Notes: generated by a model from the letters alone, not told the origin. A DNA stretch of 64,000 bases from Micromonospora endolithica (GCF_003626595.1 NZ_RBAK01000002.1:496001-560000); one strand, 5' to 3'; positions 27,197 through 36,689 are shown, counted from the first letter of the stretch. Translations and numbers: made by a program.

Positions 27197-28312
27197 GTGT
27201 CAACAAAGGAACTGGACGCACCGCAGGCCTTCCCGGGAATCGCCGCAACAGTGACCGCCGTGCCCCGGAAGCGTTGGCGCTCGGTGGCCCGGCGGGTACT
27301 CATGGGCCTGCTGCTGGCGGTGACCGTGGTCTTCATCGTGCTCGCCCTGCGCGGTCAGGACTGGTCCACGGTCGCCGGCACGCTACGCGGGCAGCGGCCC
27401 GGCTTCGTCGTGACGATGGCGGCGTTGGCCGTCCTGGCCAATGCCGCCGGCCTGGTCGCCACGATGGTCTCCTGGCGGGCCATGCTCGCCGGCGTCGGGG
27501 AGCGGGTCGCCGCCGTGGACGCGGCCCGGATCTTCTACTTCGGACAGTTGGTCAAGTACGTGCCCGGCAAGGTGATGGGTTTCCTGGTCAGCGTCGAGAT
27601 GGGTAGGGCCGTCGGCGTACCGGCGGGCCGGATGAGCGCGGCCTGGCTGCTGGCCCTGGTGGTGAGCCTGCTGACCGGCGCCACCGTGGGGCTGGCCGCC
27701 GGGCCGGAGGTCTTCGGCGCGTCGTCCGGCTGGCTCCTGCTGGCCGTCCTGCCGGTGGCCGCGGTCCTGGTCCGCCCCGGTCTGGTGGGCGGGGCCGCGA
27801 CCCTGCTCGGCCGGCTGCGCCGCCGCCCGGAGCCGTCGACGGCGATCTGCGGCACCGGCATCCGGCAGGCGGTCGTCGCCCAGCTGCTGGCGTGGGTGAT
27901 CGGGGGCGCCCACCTGTGGGTCCTCGCCGTGGCGATGGGGGCGCCGCCGCTGCGTGCGCTGCCGCTCTGCCTCGGCGCGTTCGGCCTCGGCGCGGTCGCC
28001 GGGGTGATCGCCGTCTTCGCCCCCGACGGCATCGGCGTCCGGGAGGTGGTGGTGACGGCCGCGCTCAGTGTCATCCTGCCGGTTCCGGTGGCCGGGGTGG
28101 TGGCGCTGGTCAGCCGGGTCGTGGTGACGCTGAGCGAGCTCGCCACCGCGGGGGTCGGCCTGCTGGTGACCGCGGCGATCATCCGGCGGCGGGCGACGGC
28201 GGCACCCACCGCCGTGCCCACGGTGGCGGTGGCGATGGGTCCGGAGCGTACGAATGCCGGTTCGCCGGCCCCCAAGAAATCGCCAAGAAAATGGTCACAG
28301 GCGAACCACTAA
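27197..28312 (+). CDS. Lysylphosphatidylglycerol-synthase-TM/AglD-like flippase family protein (UPF0104)
   Basis: GTG 27197 with GGAGAAGG upstream; 371 residues, about eight membrane helices. Family features are YFGQLVKYVPGKV near residue 115, and FGLGAVAGVIAVFAPDGIGVREVV near 265 with the conserved P-x-G-x-G-x-R-E. These proteins lie in glycan and glycolipid pathways and are thought to move or present lipid-linked sugars. It sits directly after the SARP gene and before GT4. The tail after 345 is polar and disordered. Confidence 0.85.
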   Translation: MSTKELDAPQAFPGIAATVTAVPRKRWRSVARRVLMGLLLAVTVVFIVLALRGQDWSTVAGTLRGQRPGFVVTMAALAVLANAAGLVATMVSWRAMLAGVGERVAAVDAARIFYFGQLVKYVPGKVMGFLVSVEMGRAVGVPAGRMSAAWLLALVVSLLTGATVGLAAGPEVFGASSGWLLLAVLPVAAVLVRPGLVGGAATLLGRLRRRPEPSTAICGTGIRQAVVAQLLAWVIGGAHLWVLAVAMGAPPLRALPLCLGAFGLGAVAGVIAVFAPDGIGVREVVVTAALSVILPVPVAGVVALVSRVVVTLSELATAGVGLLVTAAIIRRRATAAPTAVPTVAVAMGPERTNAGSPAPKKSPRKWSQANH

Positions 28313-28367
28313 TGTCCTCAGGGATTAGGCAGTCGGCCGTAGCGATACCTCAGAGAATGCGGTACCC

Positions 28368-29510
28368 ATGCCGGACAGGAAATACGATCTGACGCTAGCG
28401 GCCACTCACTACGAGCCGTACGTCAGTGGATTCACGCAGACCGCGCGCAGCATCGCCGAGGGAATGGCCAATCGGGGTTGGCGGGTCGCCGTCGTCACCG
28501 CCCAGCACGATCCCGAGCTGCCGCTGCGGGACACCGTCGGCGGGGTGGACATCTACCGCTCCCCGGTGCTGATGCGGGCGAGCCGGGCGATCGTCGCCCC
28601 TCGCTACCCGATCCTGGCCGGCCAGCTGGCGCGCAACTCGTCGCTGCTGCACCTCAACCTGCCGATGCCGGAGGCGGCCCTGCTGATGCCGCTGGCCCGC
28701 CGCGTACCGGTGGTGAGCATGCTGCACAGCGACCCGCACCTGCCGGCGGGCTGGTCGGGCCGGGCCTTCGCGCGCGCCTCGGACGTCGCCTCCCGAGCCG
28801 CCATCCGCCGCTCCGCCGCCGTGGTGGCGAGCAGCCACGACCAGGCACACGCCTCGCGGTTCTGGCCGGTCATCCGCAACCGCAACTTCACCCCGATCGC
28901 GCCGCCGTGCCTCGACCGGCGGGGCGGTGAACCCCGATACCGGGAGACCGGTGGCCTGCACGTCGGTTTCCTGGGCCGGATCGTGGCGGACAAGGGCATC
29001 GGCTACCTGGTCCGGGCGTTCCAGCGGATCGCCGACCCCGACGCCCGGCTGTTGATCGCGGGCAACTACCACGAGGTGACCGGTGGCGATCTCACGGCGG
29101 TGCAGTCCGAGATCGACCGGGACAGTCGGGTACGGATCCTCGGCGAGCTGCGCGGCCGAGAGGTCAACGATTTCTACGCCTCGGTCGACGTGTTCGCGCT
29201 GCCGGCGGTCGCCAGTTCGTTCGGCACCGTACTGGCCGAGGCGATGATGAGCGGCATCCCGTCGGTGACGACCGATCTTCCCGGCAACCGTTACCCCGTG
29301 GCCGCGACCGGATTCGGCCGAGTGGTTCCGCCCCGGGATCCACAAGCGCTGGAACGGGCCATCTCCGAACTGGCGGCGGTACCGCGGCACTGGAAGGAGC
29401 AGAAGGCCCGGGCGGCACGGGCGCGTTTCTCCGTGGCGGCGTCGCTGGACGCGTACGAGGTTCTCTTCACCACCCTTCGCGGACGCACCGCGGCACGGCA
29501 ACACCGATGA
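28368..29510 (+). CDS. GT4-type glycosyltransferase (paralogue of the 19.2-kb gene)
   Basis: ATG 28368; 380 residues. A GT-B fold: YDLTLAATHYEPYVSGFTQ at the start, then VGFLGRIVADKGIGYLV, LLIAGNYHEV, VNDFYASVDVFALPA, and SSFGTVLAEAMMSGIPSV as the E-x7-E-like donor site, in which the first Glu of the paralogue's ESFGIAQAE is replaced by Ser. That substitution may alter donor binding. It lies 22 bp before the following GT2. The ribosome site is weak, so the start is reasonably but not fully certain. Confidence 0.88.
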   Translation: MPDRKYDLTLAATHYEPYVSGFTQTARSIAEGMANRGWRVAVVTAQHDPELPLRDTVGGVDIYRSPVLMRASRAIVAPRYPILAGQLARNSSLLHLNLPMPEAALLMPLARRVPVVSMLHSDPHLPAGWSGRAFARASDVASRAAIRRSAAVVASSHDQAHASRFWPVIRNRNFTPIAPPCLDRRGGEPRYRETGGLHVGFLGRIVADKGIGYLVRAFQRIADPDARLLIAGNYHEVTGGDLTAVQSEIDRDSRVRILGELRGREVNDFYASVDVFALPAVASSFGTVLAEAMMSGIPSVTTDLPGNRYPVAATGFGRVVPPRDPQALERAISELAAVPRHWKEQKARAARARFSVAASLDAYEVLFTTLRGRTAARQHR

Positions 29511-29532
29511 AACAAAGAAAGGTTGGAGCCCG

Positions 29533-30546
29533 ATGAATGAGCAGCCACTCGTCTCCGTGATCATTCCGAACTACAACTACGCCAGCACCATCGGCGAGTG
29601 CATCAGAGCGGCGAAGAACCAGACGTACCCGGCCGTCGAGGTGATCGTGGCCGACGACGCGAGCACGGACGACTCGGTGGCGATCGCCAGGGCGCTCGAC
29701 GTCACGGTGCTGCAGGTGCCGGTCAACAGCGGCGTCTCCACGGCGCGGAACCTGGGCGCCCGGCACGCCAAGGGTGAGGTCCTGTTCTTTGTGGACTCCG
29801 ACGTCGCGCTCGATCCCGACGCGGTCGAGCGGGCGGTCGACCACCTGCGGGAAGAGCCGCGACTCGGCGCGATCTGCGGCATGTACCGGGCCGAGCCGAT
29901 GTTTCCCGACAGCCTGGTCAAGCGCTACCGCGCCATCCAGCAGTACGTCTGGTTCTGCGAGGTCGAGGGCGCCATCCCGGGTCTGCACTCGGCTCTCTTC
30001 GCGATAAAGAAGGAGACGTTCCTGGAGATCGGCGAGTTCAACGACCGACTCCGCTGGACCGAGGAGCAGGACTACGGCTTCCGGCTCAACGCCCGGTACG
30101 AGGTCAAGGCCGTACCCACCATCCGGGGACGGCACGACCACGACGGCACGCTGCGGGTGATGCTGACCAAGGTGTTCAACCGCACCCGGCTCGGCGCGCC
30201 GAACTGGCTGCGACTGAACAAGCTTCCGGGCGGTGCCGGAACCGGATATCGGGCACTGGGCAGCGCCTTCCTTCTCGCGGCGGTGATCGCGCTGGTCTCG
30301 TCGGTGGTCCTCGGTCCCTGGGTTCTCCTCGCCGCCGCGGTGCTGACCGGGATCAGCATCGGGCTCGACAAGCGCACCTACGGCTACGCCTATCGTCACC
30401 ACGGGATCCTTTTTGGACTACAATTCACGGTGCTTCACCTATTGGTGACGCTCACCTCGGCGGTGGCAGCCGGCATCGGCATTCTGCAGGGGCTGCTGTT
30501 CCCCCGCATGACGCAGCGGCTCTACCGCGTCGAGAACCCCGCCTGA
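29533..30546 (+). CDS. GT2-family glycosyltransferase (paralogue of the 24.2-kb gene)
   Basis: ATG 29533 behind AAAGAAAGG; 337 residues. The GT-A signatures are VSVIIPNYNYASTI, VIVADDASTDDSVAI, GVSTARNLGARHAKG and FFVDSDVALD (metal-binding DSD); the acceptor-site residues are WTEEQDYGFRL. Two membrane helices at about 238-275 and another near 295-318 end the protein. Its closeness to the 24.2-kb GT2 suggests an internal duplication giving two successive sugar-transfer steps. Confidence 0.9.
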   Translation: MNEQPLVSVIIPNYNYASTIGECIRAAKNQTYPAVEVIVADDASTDDSVAIARALDVTVLQVPVNSGVSTARNLGARHAKGEVLFFVDSDVALDPDAVERAVDHLREEPRLGAICGMYRAEPMFPDSLVKRYRAIQQYVWFCEVEGAIPGLHSALFAIKKETFLEIGEFNDRLRWTEEQDYGFRLNARYEVKAVPTIRGRHDHDGTLRVMLTKVFNRTRLGAPNWLRLNKLPGGAGTGYRALGSAFLLAAVIALVSSVVLGPWVLLAAAVLTGISIGLDKRTYGYAYRHHGILFGLQFTVLHLLVTLTSAVAAGIGILQGLLFPRMTQRLYRVENPA

Positions 30547-30589
30547 CCCCACGCGCCAGCAGTAACGGTGCCCGACCGGAAAGTTGAAC

Positions 30590-31528
30590 ATGACTCTTTC
30601 TGATCAGCCTGACGACCTGGGTTTCGGGATCGACAGCACAGCGACCGAGGTACTCGCCGGCATCGATCTCTCCGGCAGGTTCGCCATCGTCACCGGCGGA
30701 TACTCCGGCCTGGGCCTGGCGACCACCCGCGCCCTCGCCGCCGCCGGCGCCCGGGTCCTCGTTCCGGCCCGCCGCACGGACGTCGCGCGGGAGGCGGTCG
30801 CGGGGATCGCCGGCGTGGAGGTCGACGAACTCGACCTCGCCGACCTCGGCAGCGTCCGGAACTTCGCCGACCGCGTCCTCGACGCGGGTCGCCCCATCGA
30901 CATCCTGATCAACAATGCGGGCATCATGGCCACCCCGCTGACCCGGGTGGGCGAGGGCTGGGAGGCTCAGTTCGCGACCAACCACCTGGGGCACTACGCC
31001 CTGGTCAACCGGCTCTGGCCGGCGCTGACCGCGGACGGCGGCGCGCGCGTCGTCGTCGTCGCCTCGGGCGCCGGGGAGACCCCGCGCATCAACTGGGACG
31101 ACGTGCACTTCCAGAACGGCTACGACAAGTGGGCGGCGTACAGCCAGTCGAAGTCGGCCAACATCCTCTTCGCCGCCGAACTCGACCGGCTGGGCCGGGC
31201 AGCCGGGGTGCGGGCCCTCTCGGTGAACCCCGGCTACATTCTCACCCCGTTGCAGCGGCACCTCTCCAAGGAGGAGATGGTCGGCGCCGGCTGGATCGAC
31301 GAAAACGGCACCGCACTGCTGCCCGAGTTCCGGGCACCCGAGCAGGGCGCCGCGACCCAGGTCTGGGCCGCGACGTCACCGCGACTGGCGGATGCGGGCG
31401 GCGGTTACTGCCAGGCCTGCACGGTAGCTAAGACCTTCGACGGCCCCGCCGACCGCGAGGCGGCCGAGCGGCTCTGGGCGTTGTCGGCCGAGTTGACCGG
31501 CGTGGACGCGTTCGGCAAGTCCGAGTAG
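30590..31528 (+). CDS. Short-chain dehydrogenase/reductase
   Basis: ATG 30590 behind GGAAAG; 312 residues. Classical SDR signatures are VTGGYSGLGLATT (NAD(P) loop), LDLADLGSVRNF, INNAGIM, VVVVASGAG and the catalytic YSQSK. The layout resembles the retinol dehydrogenase/WWOX-like branch, with N-terminal (STATEVLAGIDLSGR) and C-terminal extensions. It could oxidise or reduce a sugar or lipid alcohol. It is the last gene of the plus-strand run and is followed by two hairpins. Confidence 0.88.
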   Translation: MTLSDQPDDLGFGIDSTATEVLAGIDLSGRFAIVTGGYSGLGLATTRALAAAGARVLVPARRTDVAREAVAGIAGVEVDELDLADLGSVRNFADRVLDAGRPIDILINNAGIMATPLTRVGEGWEAQFATNHLGHYALVNRLWPALTADGGARVVVVASGAGETPRINWDDVHFQNGYDKWAAYSQSKSANILFAAELDRLGRAAGVRALSVNPGYILTPLQRHLSKEEMVGAGWIDENGTALLPEFRAPEQGAATQVWAATSPRLADAGGGYCQACTVAKTFDGPADREAAERLWALSAELTGVDAFGKSE

Positions 31529-31533
31529 TCGGA

Positions 31534-31560
31534 GCGGCGGGCCGGTTGCCAGCCCGCCGC
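31534..31560 (+). terminator. Hairpin 1 after the SDR gene
   Basis: GCGGCGGGC (31534-31542) pairs with GCCCGCCGC (31552-31560) around a 9-base loop, 6 bp after the stop codon. Confidence 0.65.
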
Positions 31561-31572
31561 GACGTGACACGC

Positions 31573-31602
31573 GGGGTGGACCCGGCCGGCCGGGTCCACC
31601 CC
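31573..31602. terminator. Hairpin 2, perfect 30-bp palindrome
   Basis: Perfect inverted repeat with arms GGGGTGGACCCGGCC and its complement, 12 bp after hairpin 1. It forms a second strong stop for the glycoconjugate cluster. Confidence 0.6.
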
Positions 31603-31810
31603 CACTCGACCCGAACTCGCCGCCACACCCACCAGCCGGCCCGGCGACTCTGGATCACCTGGACGATCTGCTTCGGATCGCCGACCGACCGATCGCCGGG
31701 CGGGGCGCACGTCGCCAACTGGCGTCCCTGCCAGGAGCCCAGGCCAGCACCGCATGGCGGCGAGCGCTGCGCGGAGTGGAAGAACACATCCGCTGGCTCC
31801 GGTGATCTGG

Positions 31811-31844
31811 GTCAGGCTTGCGGGGACGACCCGGCAAGCCTGAC
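31811..31844. terminator. Hairpin between convergent SDR and ABC exporter genes
   Basis: GTCAGGCTTGC (31811-31821) pairs with GCAAGCCTGAC (31834-31844); the loop adds a GGG/CCC pair. It lies 81 bp past the exporter stop on the minus strand. The rest of 31603-31924 has no gene I can support. Confidence 0.6.
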
Positions 31845-31924
31845 CGATCCGACCGCGGCGTCGGGCGACGAGCTGCTCCGCCTGCCCACCGACCACCGCC
31901 GCCGATCGGACGAGGCCTTGATGA

Positions 31925-33709
31925 TCAGCGATACGCGTCCGCCTGCTGGCTGAAGAACTCGGCGTACATCCCGTTGAGCGCCAGAAGCTCGTCGTGGCTG
32001 CCGGACTCTGCGATCCGTCCGTCCGACACGACCAGGATCAGGTCAGCCATCCGAACGGTCGAGAACCGGTGTGACACGAAGACGGTGACGCCGCCGGTAC
32101 GGATGCCCACGTCACGCGCCGCGTCGGAGTACCGGTCGAACAAGGCGTGCTCGGTCAGTGGGTCCAAGGCGGCGGCGGGCTCGTCGAGCAACAGCAGCAG
32201 CGGATCGTCGCGCATCATCGCCCGGCTCAACGCGATGCGCTGCCACTGCCCGCCCGACAGTTCAGCGCCGTTGTCGTAGGACTTGCCAAGGTAGGTCTCC
32301 AGGCCGATCGGCAGCCGGTCGATCACCCCCTCCGCGTCTGCTCGCCGGATCGCCCGCTCCACCGCGCCCGGTTCGTCGAGTCGAGGCAGGTCACCGAGGC
32401 CGATGCTGCTTCTGGCCCGCAACTCCAGCCGGATGTAGTCCTGGAAGCTGGCGGAGATCCGCTGGCGCCAGCCCAGCGGATCGAGCCGTCGCAGGTCGAC
32501 GCCATCTATGGTGATCTCGCCTGCGGTCGGCCGGTAGAACTGGCAGAGCAGCTTGACCAGGGTGGACTTGCCGGAACCGTTGTCGCCGACGATAGCGACG
32601 ATCGTGCCGGAAGGGATGCGCATGCTGAGGCCTCGCAGCACGTCCGTGTCGGTGCCCGGGTAGCGGAACGCGACGTCACGCAGCTCGATGCCGTCGGTGA
32701 GGACGGCGGGCGGTGTCTGGTCAGCCGGCGGGCCGGATTCCGGCGGCGTGGCATCGCGGATCCAGCTCAACCAGCCGAAGGCGCGGGCGTTGCGTTGCAG
32801 CGCCTGGGCGAGCGCGACGGCGCCGGCAGCCTGCGCGTTGGTCTGCACGGCCAGCGTGATGGCGAGGACAACGTCGCCGACGGTGCGCTCGCCGCTGACA
32901 GCGGCGCGGACGACCAGGACGATGGAGCCGATGTATCCGAGCGCGAAGATCAGCTGACCGGTGAACCGCAGGGCGGCGCCGGCAAGTTCAGCCCGGCGCA
33001 ATCGGCTGTCCACCTCACGGCGGACCGCCGCATGGCGGCGGCGGAGCTCTCCGCCGAGCCCGAAGAGCCGAATCTCCTTGGCGGCGGTCGAGCTGAGGGC
33101 CAGATCGAAGAGGTGCCAGCTCATGCGGGTCGACTCGGCGGTCGCGAGTTCGGCACGTTCCAGCCGCTTCTCGGCCAGCCGCCCGGCGATCAGCGGGGGG
33201 ACGCCGAAGATCGGCAGCAGGAGCAGCCACGGCTCGATGCGGGCAAGGAGCACGGCGGTCAGGGTGATCTGGGTGAGTAGCACCCCGATCGCCAGGACGG
33301 TCTGCACGCTCTGGCCCAGCGTCCACGACTGCTGTCGGAGCAGCTCGAAGCGATCTGCGGCGTCCCGCCGTTCGTGCAGCGCCAGCCCGACCGGCCCGTG
33401 CGCCAGGTCGCCGAGCTGACGTTCGGTGTCCTGCTTGTGCAGATCGCCGAGCTCGAAGAAGAAGATGTGGGCGAAGTGCTCCATCGTCAAGCTGAGCAGG
33501 ACACTCACGGCGGCGGCCGCCGCCGTCCAGACCGCGACATCGGTCCGCCGGTCGAGGGCCGCGTCGACCGCCACACCCAGAAAAAGCGCCAGCAGGGGTC
33601 CACTCACGGCGCCGAGCATCATCAGCAGGGCGGCGGTGATCAGCCTTCCCGGGCTGAGCCGCCACGCCGAGGCCAGCGTCGCGCCGACACTGCGCAGTAC
33701 CTTATTCAC
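31925..33709 (-). CDS. ABC exporter (fused permease and ATPase), subunit B
   Basis: A 594-residue half transporter: six membrane helices in residues 20-310, then an ATPase with Walker A GDNGSGKST, Q-loop SASFQDY, signature ELSGGQWQ, Walker B LLLLLDEPAAALD and switch SHRFST. It overlaps the next half transporter by 8 bases, so the two form a heterodimer. Both resemble exporters found next to peptide and glycosylated natural-product clusters. It probably exports the product of the Rieske/GT1 operon. The start is ATG 33709. Confidence 0.92.
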   Translation of the reverse strand: MNKVLRSVGATLASAWRLSPGRLITAALLMMLGAVSGPLLALFLGVAVDAALDRRTDVAVWTAAAAAVSVLLSLTMEHFAHIFFFELGDLHKQDTERQLGDLAHGPVGLALHERRDAADRFELLRQQSWTLGQSVQTVLAIGVLLTQITLTAVLLARIEPWLLLLPIFGVPPLIAGRLAEKRLERAELATAESTRMSWHLFDLALSSTAAKEIRLFGLGGELRRRHAAVRREVDSRLRRAELAGAALRFTGQLIFALGYIGSIVLVVRAAVSGERTVGDVVLAITLAVQTNAQAAGAVALAQALQRNARAFGWLSWIRDATPPESGPPADQTPPAVLTDGIELRDVAFRYPGTDTDVLRGLSMRIPSGTIVAIVGDNGSGKSTLVKLLCQFYRPTAGEITIDGVDLRRLDPLGWRQRISASFQDYIRLELRARSSIGLGDLPRLDEPGAVERAIRRADAEGVIDRLPIGLETYLGKSYDNGAELSGGQWQRIALSRAMMRDDPLLLLLDEPAAALDPLTEHALFDRYSDAARDVGIRTGGVTVFVSHRFSTVRMADLILVVSDGRIAESGSHDELLALNGMYAEFFSQQADAYR

Positions 33710-35615
33710 CGCTTCCTACCTCTTCCTCGGTGAACCCCTCTTCCTCGGTGAACCGTGCGGCCTGCAGCCGAAACAGCTCCGCATAGCGACCGTCGAGGGC
33801 GAGCAGCTCTTGGTGGGTGCCCTCCTCGACGACGCGACCGTGTTCCAGCACGACGATCCGGTCGGCACGGCGCACCGTGGAGAACCGATGCGAGATGACG
33901 ACGCTGGTGACTCCCCGGGTAAGGTCGAGGAACCGCTCGAAGAACGCCACCTCCGACCGCACGTCCAGGTTGGCGGTCGGCTCGTCGAGGACGAGAATGC
34001 TGGCGCCACCCTCGACGGCGACGAGAGCACGGGCGATCGCGATGCGCTGCCACTGCCCGCCGGACAGTTCGGCGCCGCCGGCGTATCGCCGCGACAGTGG
34101 AGTCTCCAGGCCGCGGGGGAGCTGGTCGACGAAATCCGCCGCACCGACCTTTTCCAGGGCGGCCCGGACCACCTTGTCGGCACGCTCCGGCTCTGCGAGC
34201 ATCTCGATCGCGCCGAAAGCGATGTTGTCGCGCACTGGCAACTCGAAGTGGGTGAAGTCCTGGAAGATCGCGGCAATCCGGCGCTGCCACGCCGTGGTGG
34301 GGAAGGTCCGAATGTCGACGCCGTCAGCGGTGATCGCTCCGGCCGTCGGTTCGTAGAGCCGGGCCAACAGTTTCACGAGGGTCGTCTTGCCTGCGCCGTT
34401 GAGGCCGACGATCGCCAGCGACCGGCCTGCCTCGATGGTGAGGTCGAGGTCGCTCAGCACCGGTAGGCCGCCCGGGTAGGCGAAGGACACCTTGTCGAAT
34501 CGCAGCACCGTCCTGGGCAGTCCAGCCGGATCACCCCGGCCGCTCTCGGTGGTGCGGGCGTCGGCTTCGCTCATCCTCTCGATCCGCTCCACCGACCGGT
34601 AGGCATTGAGGCCCTGCTCGGTCGCCACATCGGACTCGGCGATGAACCCGCCGATCCTCATGGCGGCCAGGGACGCCTGGAATACGAGTATCATCCCGCC
34701 CAAGCCGAGCAGTCCGGCCGCCGTTGCCTGAGCCGCTCCCGTCAGCAGCGCGCCCAGCAGCACGAAGGCGACAAGAACATAGAGTATGTAGGGGCCGTAG
34801 AACAGCCGGCGCCGGGCCCGCCAGACCGGGAGCACGGCGTCCATGGCGGCCGTCGTGTACTCCTGTTTCAACCAGGGCAGAAGGCCGAAGACCCGCAACT
34901 CCTTCGCCGCCGCGGGCTGGAGCAGCATGGTGCGGAGGTATTCGCTGCGGCGCCGCAGCCGGGCGGTGCTCCGAAAGACCTCGGTGAACACCGACAGGCC
35001 GAGCCGGTAGCCGAAACGGATCGTCAGGGCCGCGACGAGCAGAGCCGGCCCGGCCCACCACACGAAGACGACCGACGTGACCCCGGCGGCGAGCACGGTC
35101 TGCAGGTACCGCGAGATCAGCGCGATCTGACCGGCACCAGCGGCACCCGGCGACCACATTTCGGTCCGCAGCCGGTCCTTGGCGTCGGCGACGTGATCGA
35201 GCAGCTCCGGATCCTCCATGACGGCCACGCCGCCGCTCGCTTGGGAGGCCGCCATCAACCGGTCACGGACGAGATCGTCGAGGCGACGGCGGATCAGGTT
35301 GCCGAGCAGTTCCTGTACCGGCAGCAGCAGCTGCACTCCGAAGAACGCGGCCGCCGCGAGGATCAAGTTGGTCCGAAGGTCGCTCCAGGCCGCCGACCCG
35401 AGCCCGCCGGCTACCGCGTCCGGCACCCGGGCGACCACGGCCGAGGTGGCGAGGATGAACGCGACCGGCAGGACCCCTGCGGCGATCTGGATCATCACGG
35501 CGGACGAGACCAGCGACCAGCCGGCCTTGGGCACCAGGTGCAGAATTCTCATTCGCCCGCCGAGGCGCGATCTGTGGCCGTGAACAAGTTCCGCCCACAC
35601 AGACCTTTCGTGCAT
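33702..35615 (-). CDS. ABC exporter (fused permease and ATPase), subunit A
   Basis: A 637-residue half transporter, taking ATG 35615; ATG 35552 is an alternative start. It has six membrane helices, Walker A GLNGAGKTT, Q-loop AAIFQDF, signature ELSGGQWQ, Walker B ILVLDEPTANLD and switch SHRFST. The extreme C-terminus carries a duplicated F-T-E-E-E unit from two perfect 18-bp tandem repeats (33719-33736, 33737-33754), next to the overlap with subunit B. All motifs look intact in both subunits, so both ATP sites may be active. Confidence 0.9.
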   Translation of the reverse strand: MHERSVWAELVHGHRSRLGGRMRILHLVPKAGWSLVSSAVMIQIAAGVLPVAFILATSAVVARVPDAVAGGLGSAAWSDLRTNLILAAAAFFGVQLLLPVQELLGNLIRRRLDDLVRDRLMAASQASGGVAVMEDPELLDHVADAKDRLRTEMWSPGAAGAGQIALISRYLQTVLAAGVTSVVFVWWAGPALLVAALTIRFGYRLGLSVFTEVFRSTARLRRRSEYLRTMLLQPAAAKELRVFGLLPWLKQEYTTAAMDAVLPVWRARRRLFYGPYILYVLVAFVLLGALLTGAAQATAAGLLGLGGMILVFQASLAAMRIGGFIAESDVATEQGLNAYRSVERIERMSEADARTTESGRGDPAGLPRTVLRFDKVSFAYPGGLPVLSDLDLTIEAGRSLAIVGLNGAGKTTLVKLLARLYEPTAGAITADGVDIRTFPTTAWQRRIAAIFQDFTHFELPVRDNIAFGAIEMLAEPERADKVVRAALEKVGAADFVDQLPRGLETPLSRRYAGGAELSGGQWQRIAIARALVAVEGGASILVLDEPTANLDVRSEVAFFERFLDLTRGVTSVVISHRFSTVRRADRIVVLEHGRVVEEGTHQELLALDGRYAELFRLQAARFTEEEGFTEEEVGSGE

Positions 35616-35744
35616 CGTCACCACCAGGCGCCTTCCGTGCGGCTGTGAGCCCTGTCGGCGCATGGCGGAGCCCTGCACACGACGTGCTGAGATGTAGGCG
35701 AACACGTTGATGGATGAGTATCGGAACCGTCCGCCCCACTCTGC

Positions 35745-36689
35745 CTAGGCGACAGGAACGGAGAACTCGCCGTCCGCAACCTCCACACGTGCCCCGGGAG
35801 AGGCCGTGGGGGTCGACCTCGCGCACATCTCGAACTGCTCGTAGAGATCGATCCAGTTGGCGCCGACAGCGGGGTTGAAGATTGGCGCAAGCATGGCCTG
35901 CAAGATCACCTCAGGTGCGTCCCTGTGCAGAGCGATGAATAGGCTCAAGTTCTTCAGCCAGCCCTCGTAGACAGGCTTGTTGGGGCGCAGAGGTGGCCCT
36001 TGATGGTAGGCGAAGCTTTCTTCGTCGAAGACGAGCTGGGTGCCGGAGCGCTCCAGCCTGTACCCCAACTCGGAATCCTCCAGGCCCCATCCCCGAAATT
36101 CCTCGTTGAATCCACCGACGCGCTTGTAGTCGACGCGTGGAACAGAGACGTTGCAGGTGAAGAACAGATGCCACGATGTCTTCGGACCGCCGCCGGCGCC
36201 GCTCAGGCGACTCAGCAGGTCCAGTCTGATGTCGCTCTTTATTATGCCGCCAAGAAATTCCTCGCTGCCGTCTTTCACAAAATGTTCGTTGAACGCTTCC
36301 GGAATCCGCAGATATTTTCTGAAGCCGATGACGGCCTTCTTCGCGGAAATAACTCGGTAGTGGCGGAGATGCCGATCGACAAAGGTGGGCGGAACCAGTT
36401 GATCGCCGTCGACGAAAATCAGGATGTCGCCGGTCGCTTCTTCTGCACCGCGATTTCTTGCGGCACTTCTGGACGATGTTGCAGAACGAGGCAGATACAG
36501 GTAGCGGAACCGGGAGTCCGCGCTCACGTGACGCTGCACCGTCTCTGCTGTCGAGTCGGTCGATCCATCATCGACGACGAGCACTTCGAGGGAGTCGGAG
36601 ACAGCCAGACTCTGTGCACGGAACGTGCGAAGGCACCTGTCCAGCAACACGGACGAGTTGAATGTCGGCACAACCACTGATGCCTTCAT
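35745..36689 (-). CDS. GT2-family glycosyltransferase with GT7C-like C-terminal motif
   Basis: ATG 36689, with GGAG 7 bases upstream; 314 residues. It shows VVVPTFNSSVLLDRC, VLVVDDGSTDSTAE, SRSAARNRGAEEATG and the metal site FVDGDQLV. GGFNEEFRGWGLEDSELGYRL is the galactosyltransferase-like (Glyco_transf_7C) acceptor motif. There are no membrane helices, so it is a cytosolic enzyme and differs from the two membrane GT2 proteins of the other cluster. GC is lower than in the backbone. Confidence 0.9.
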   Translation of the reverse strand: MKASVVVPTFNSSVLLDRCLRTFRAQSLAVSDSLEVLVVDDGSTDSTAETVQRHVSADSRFRYLYLPRSATSSRSAARNRGAEEATGDILIFVDGDQLVPPTFVDRHLRHYRVISAKKAVIGFRKYLRIPEAFNEHFVKDGSEEFLGGIIKSDIRLDLLSRLSGAGGGPKTSWHLFFTCNVSVPRVDYKRVGGFNEEFRGWGLEDSELGYRLERSGTQLVFDEESFAYHQGPPLRPNKPVYEGWLKNLSLFIALHRDAPEVILQAMLAPIFNPAVGANWIDLYEQFEMCARSTPTASPGARVEVADGEFSVPVA

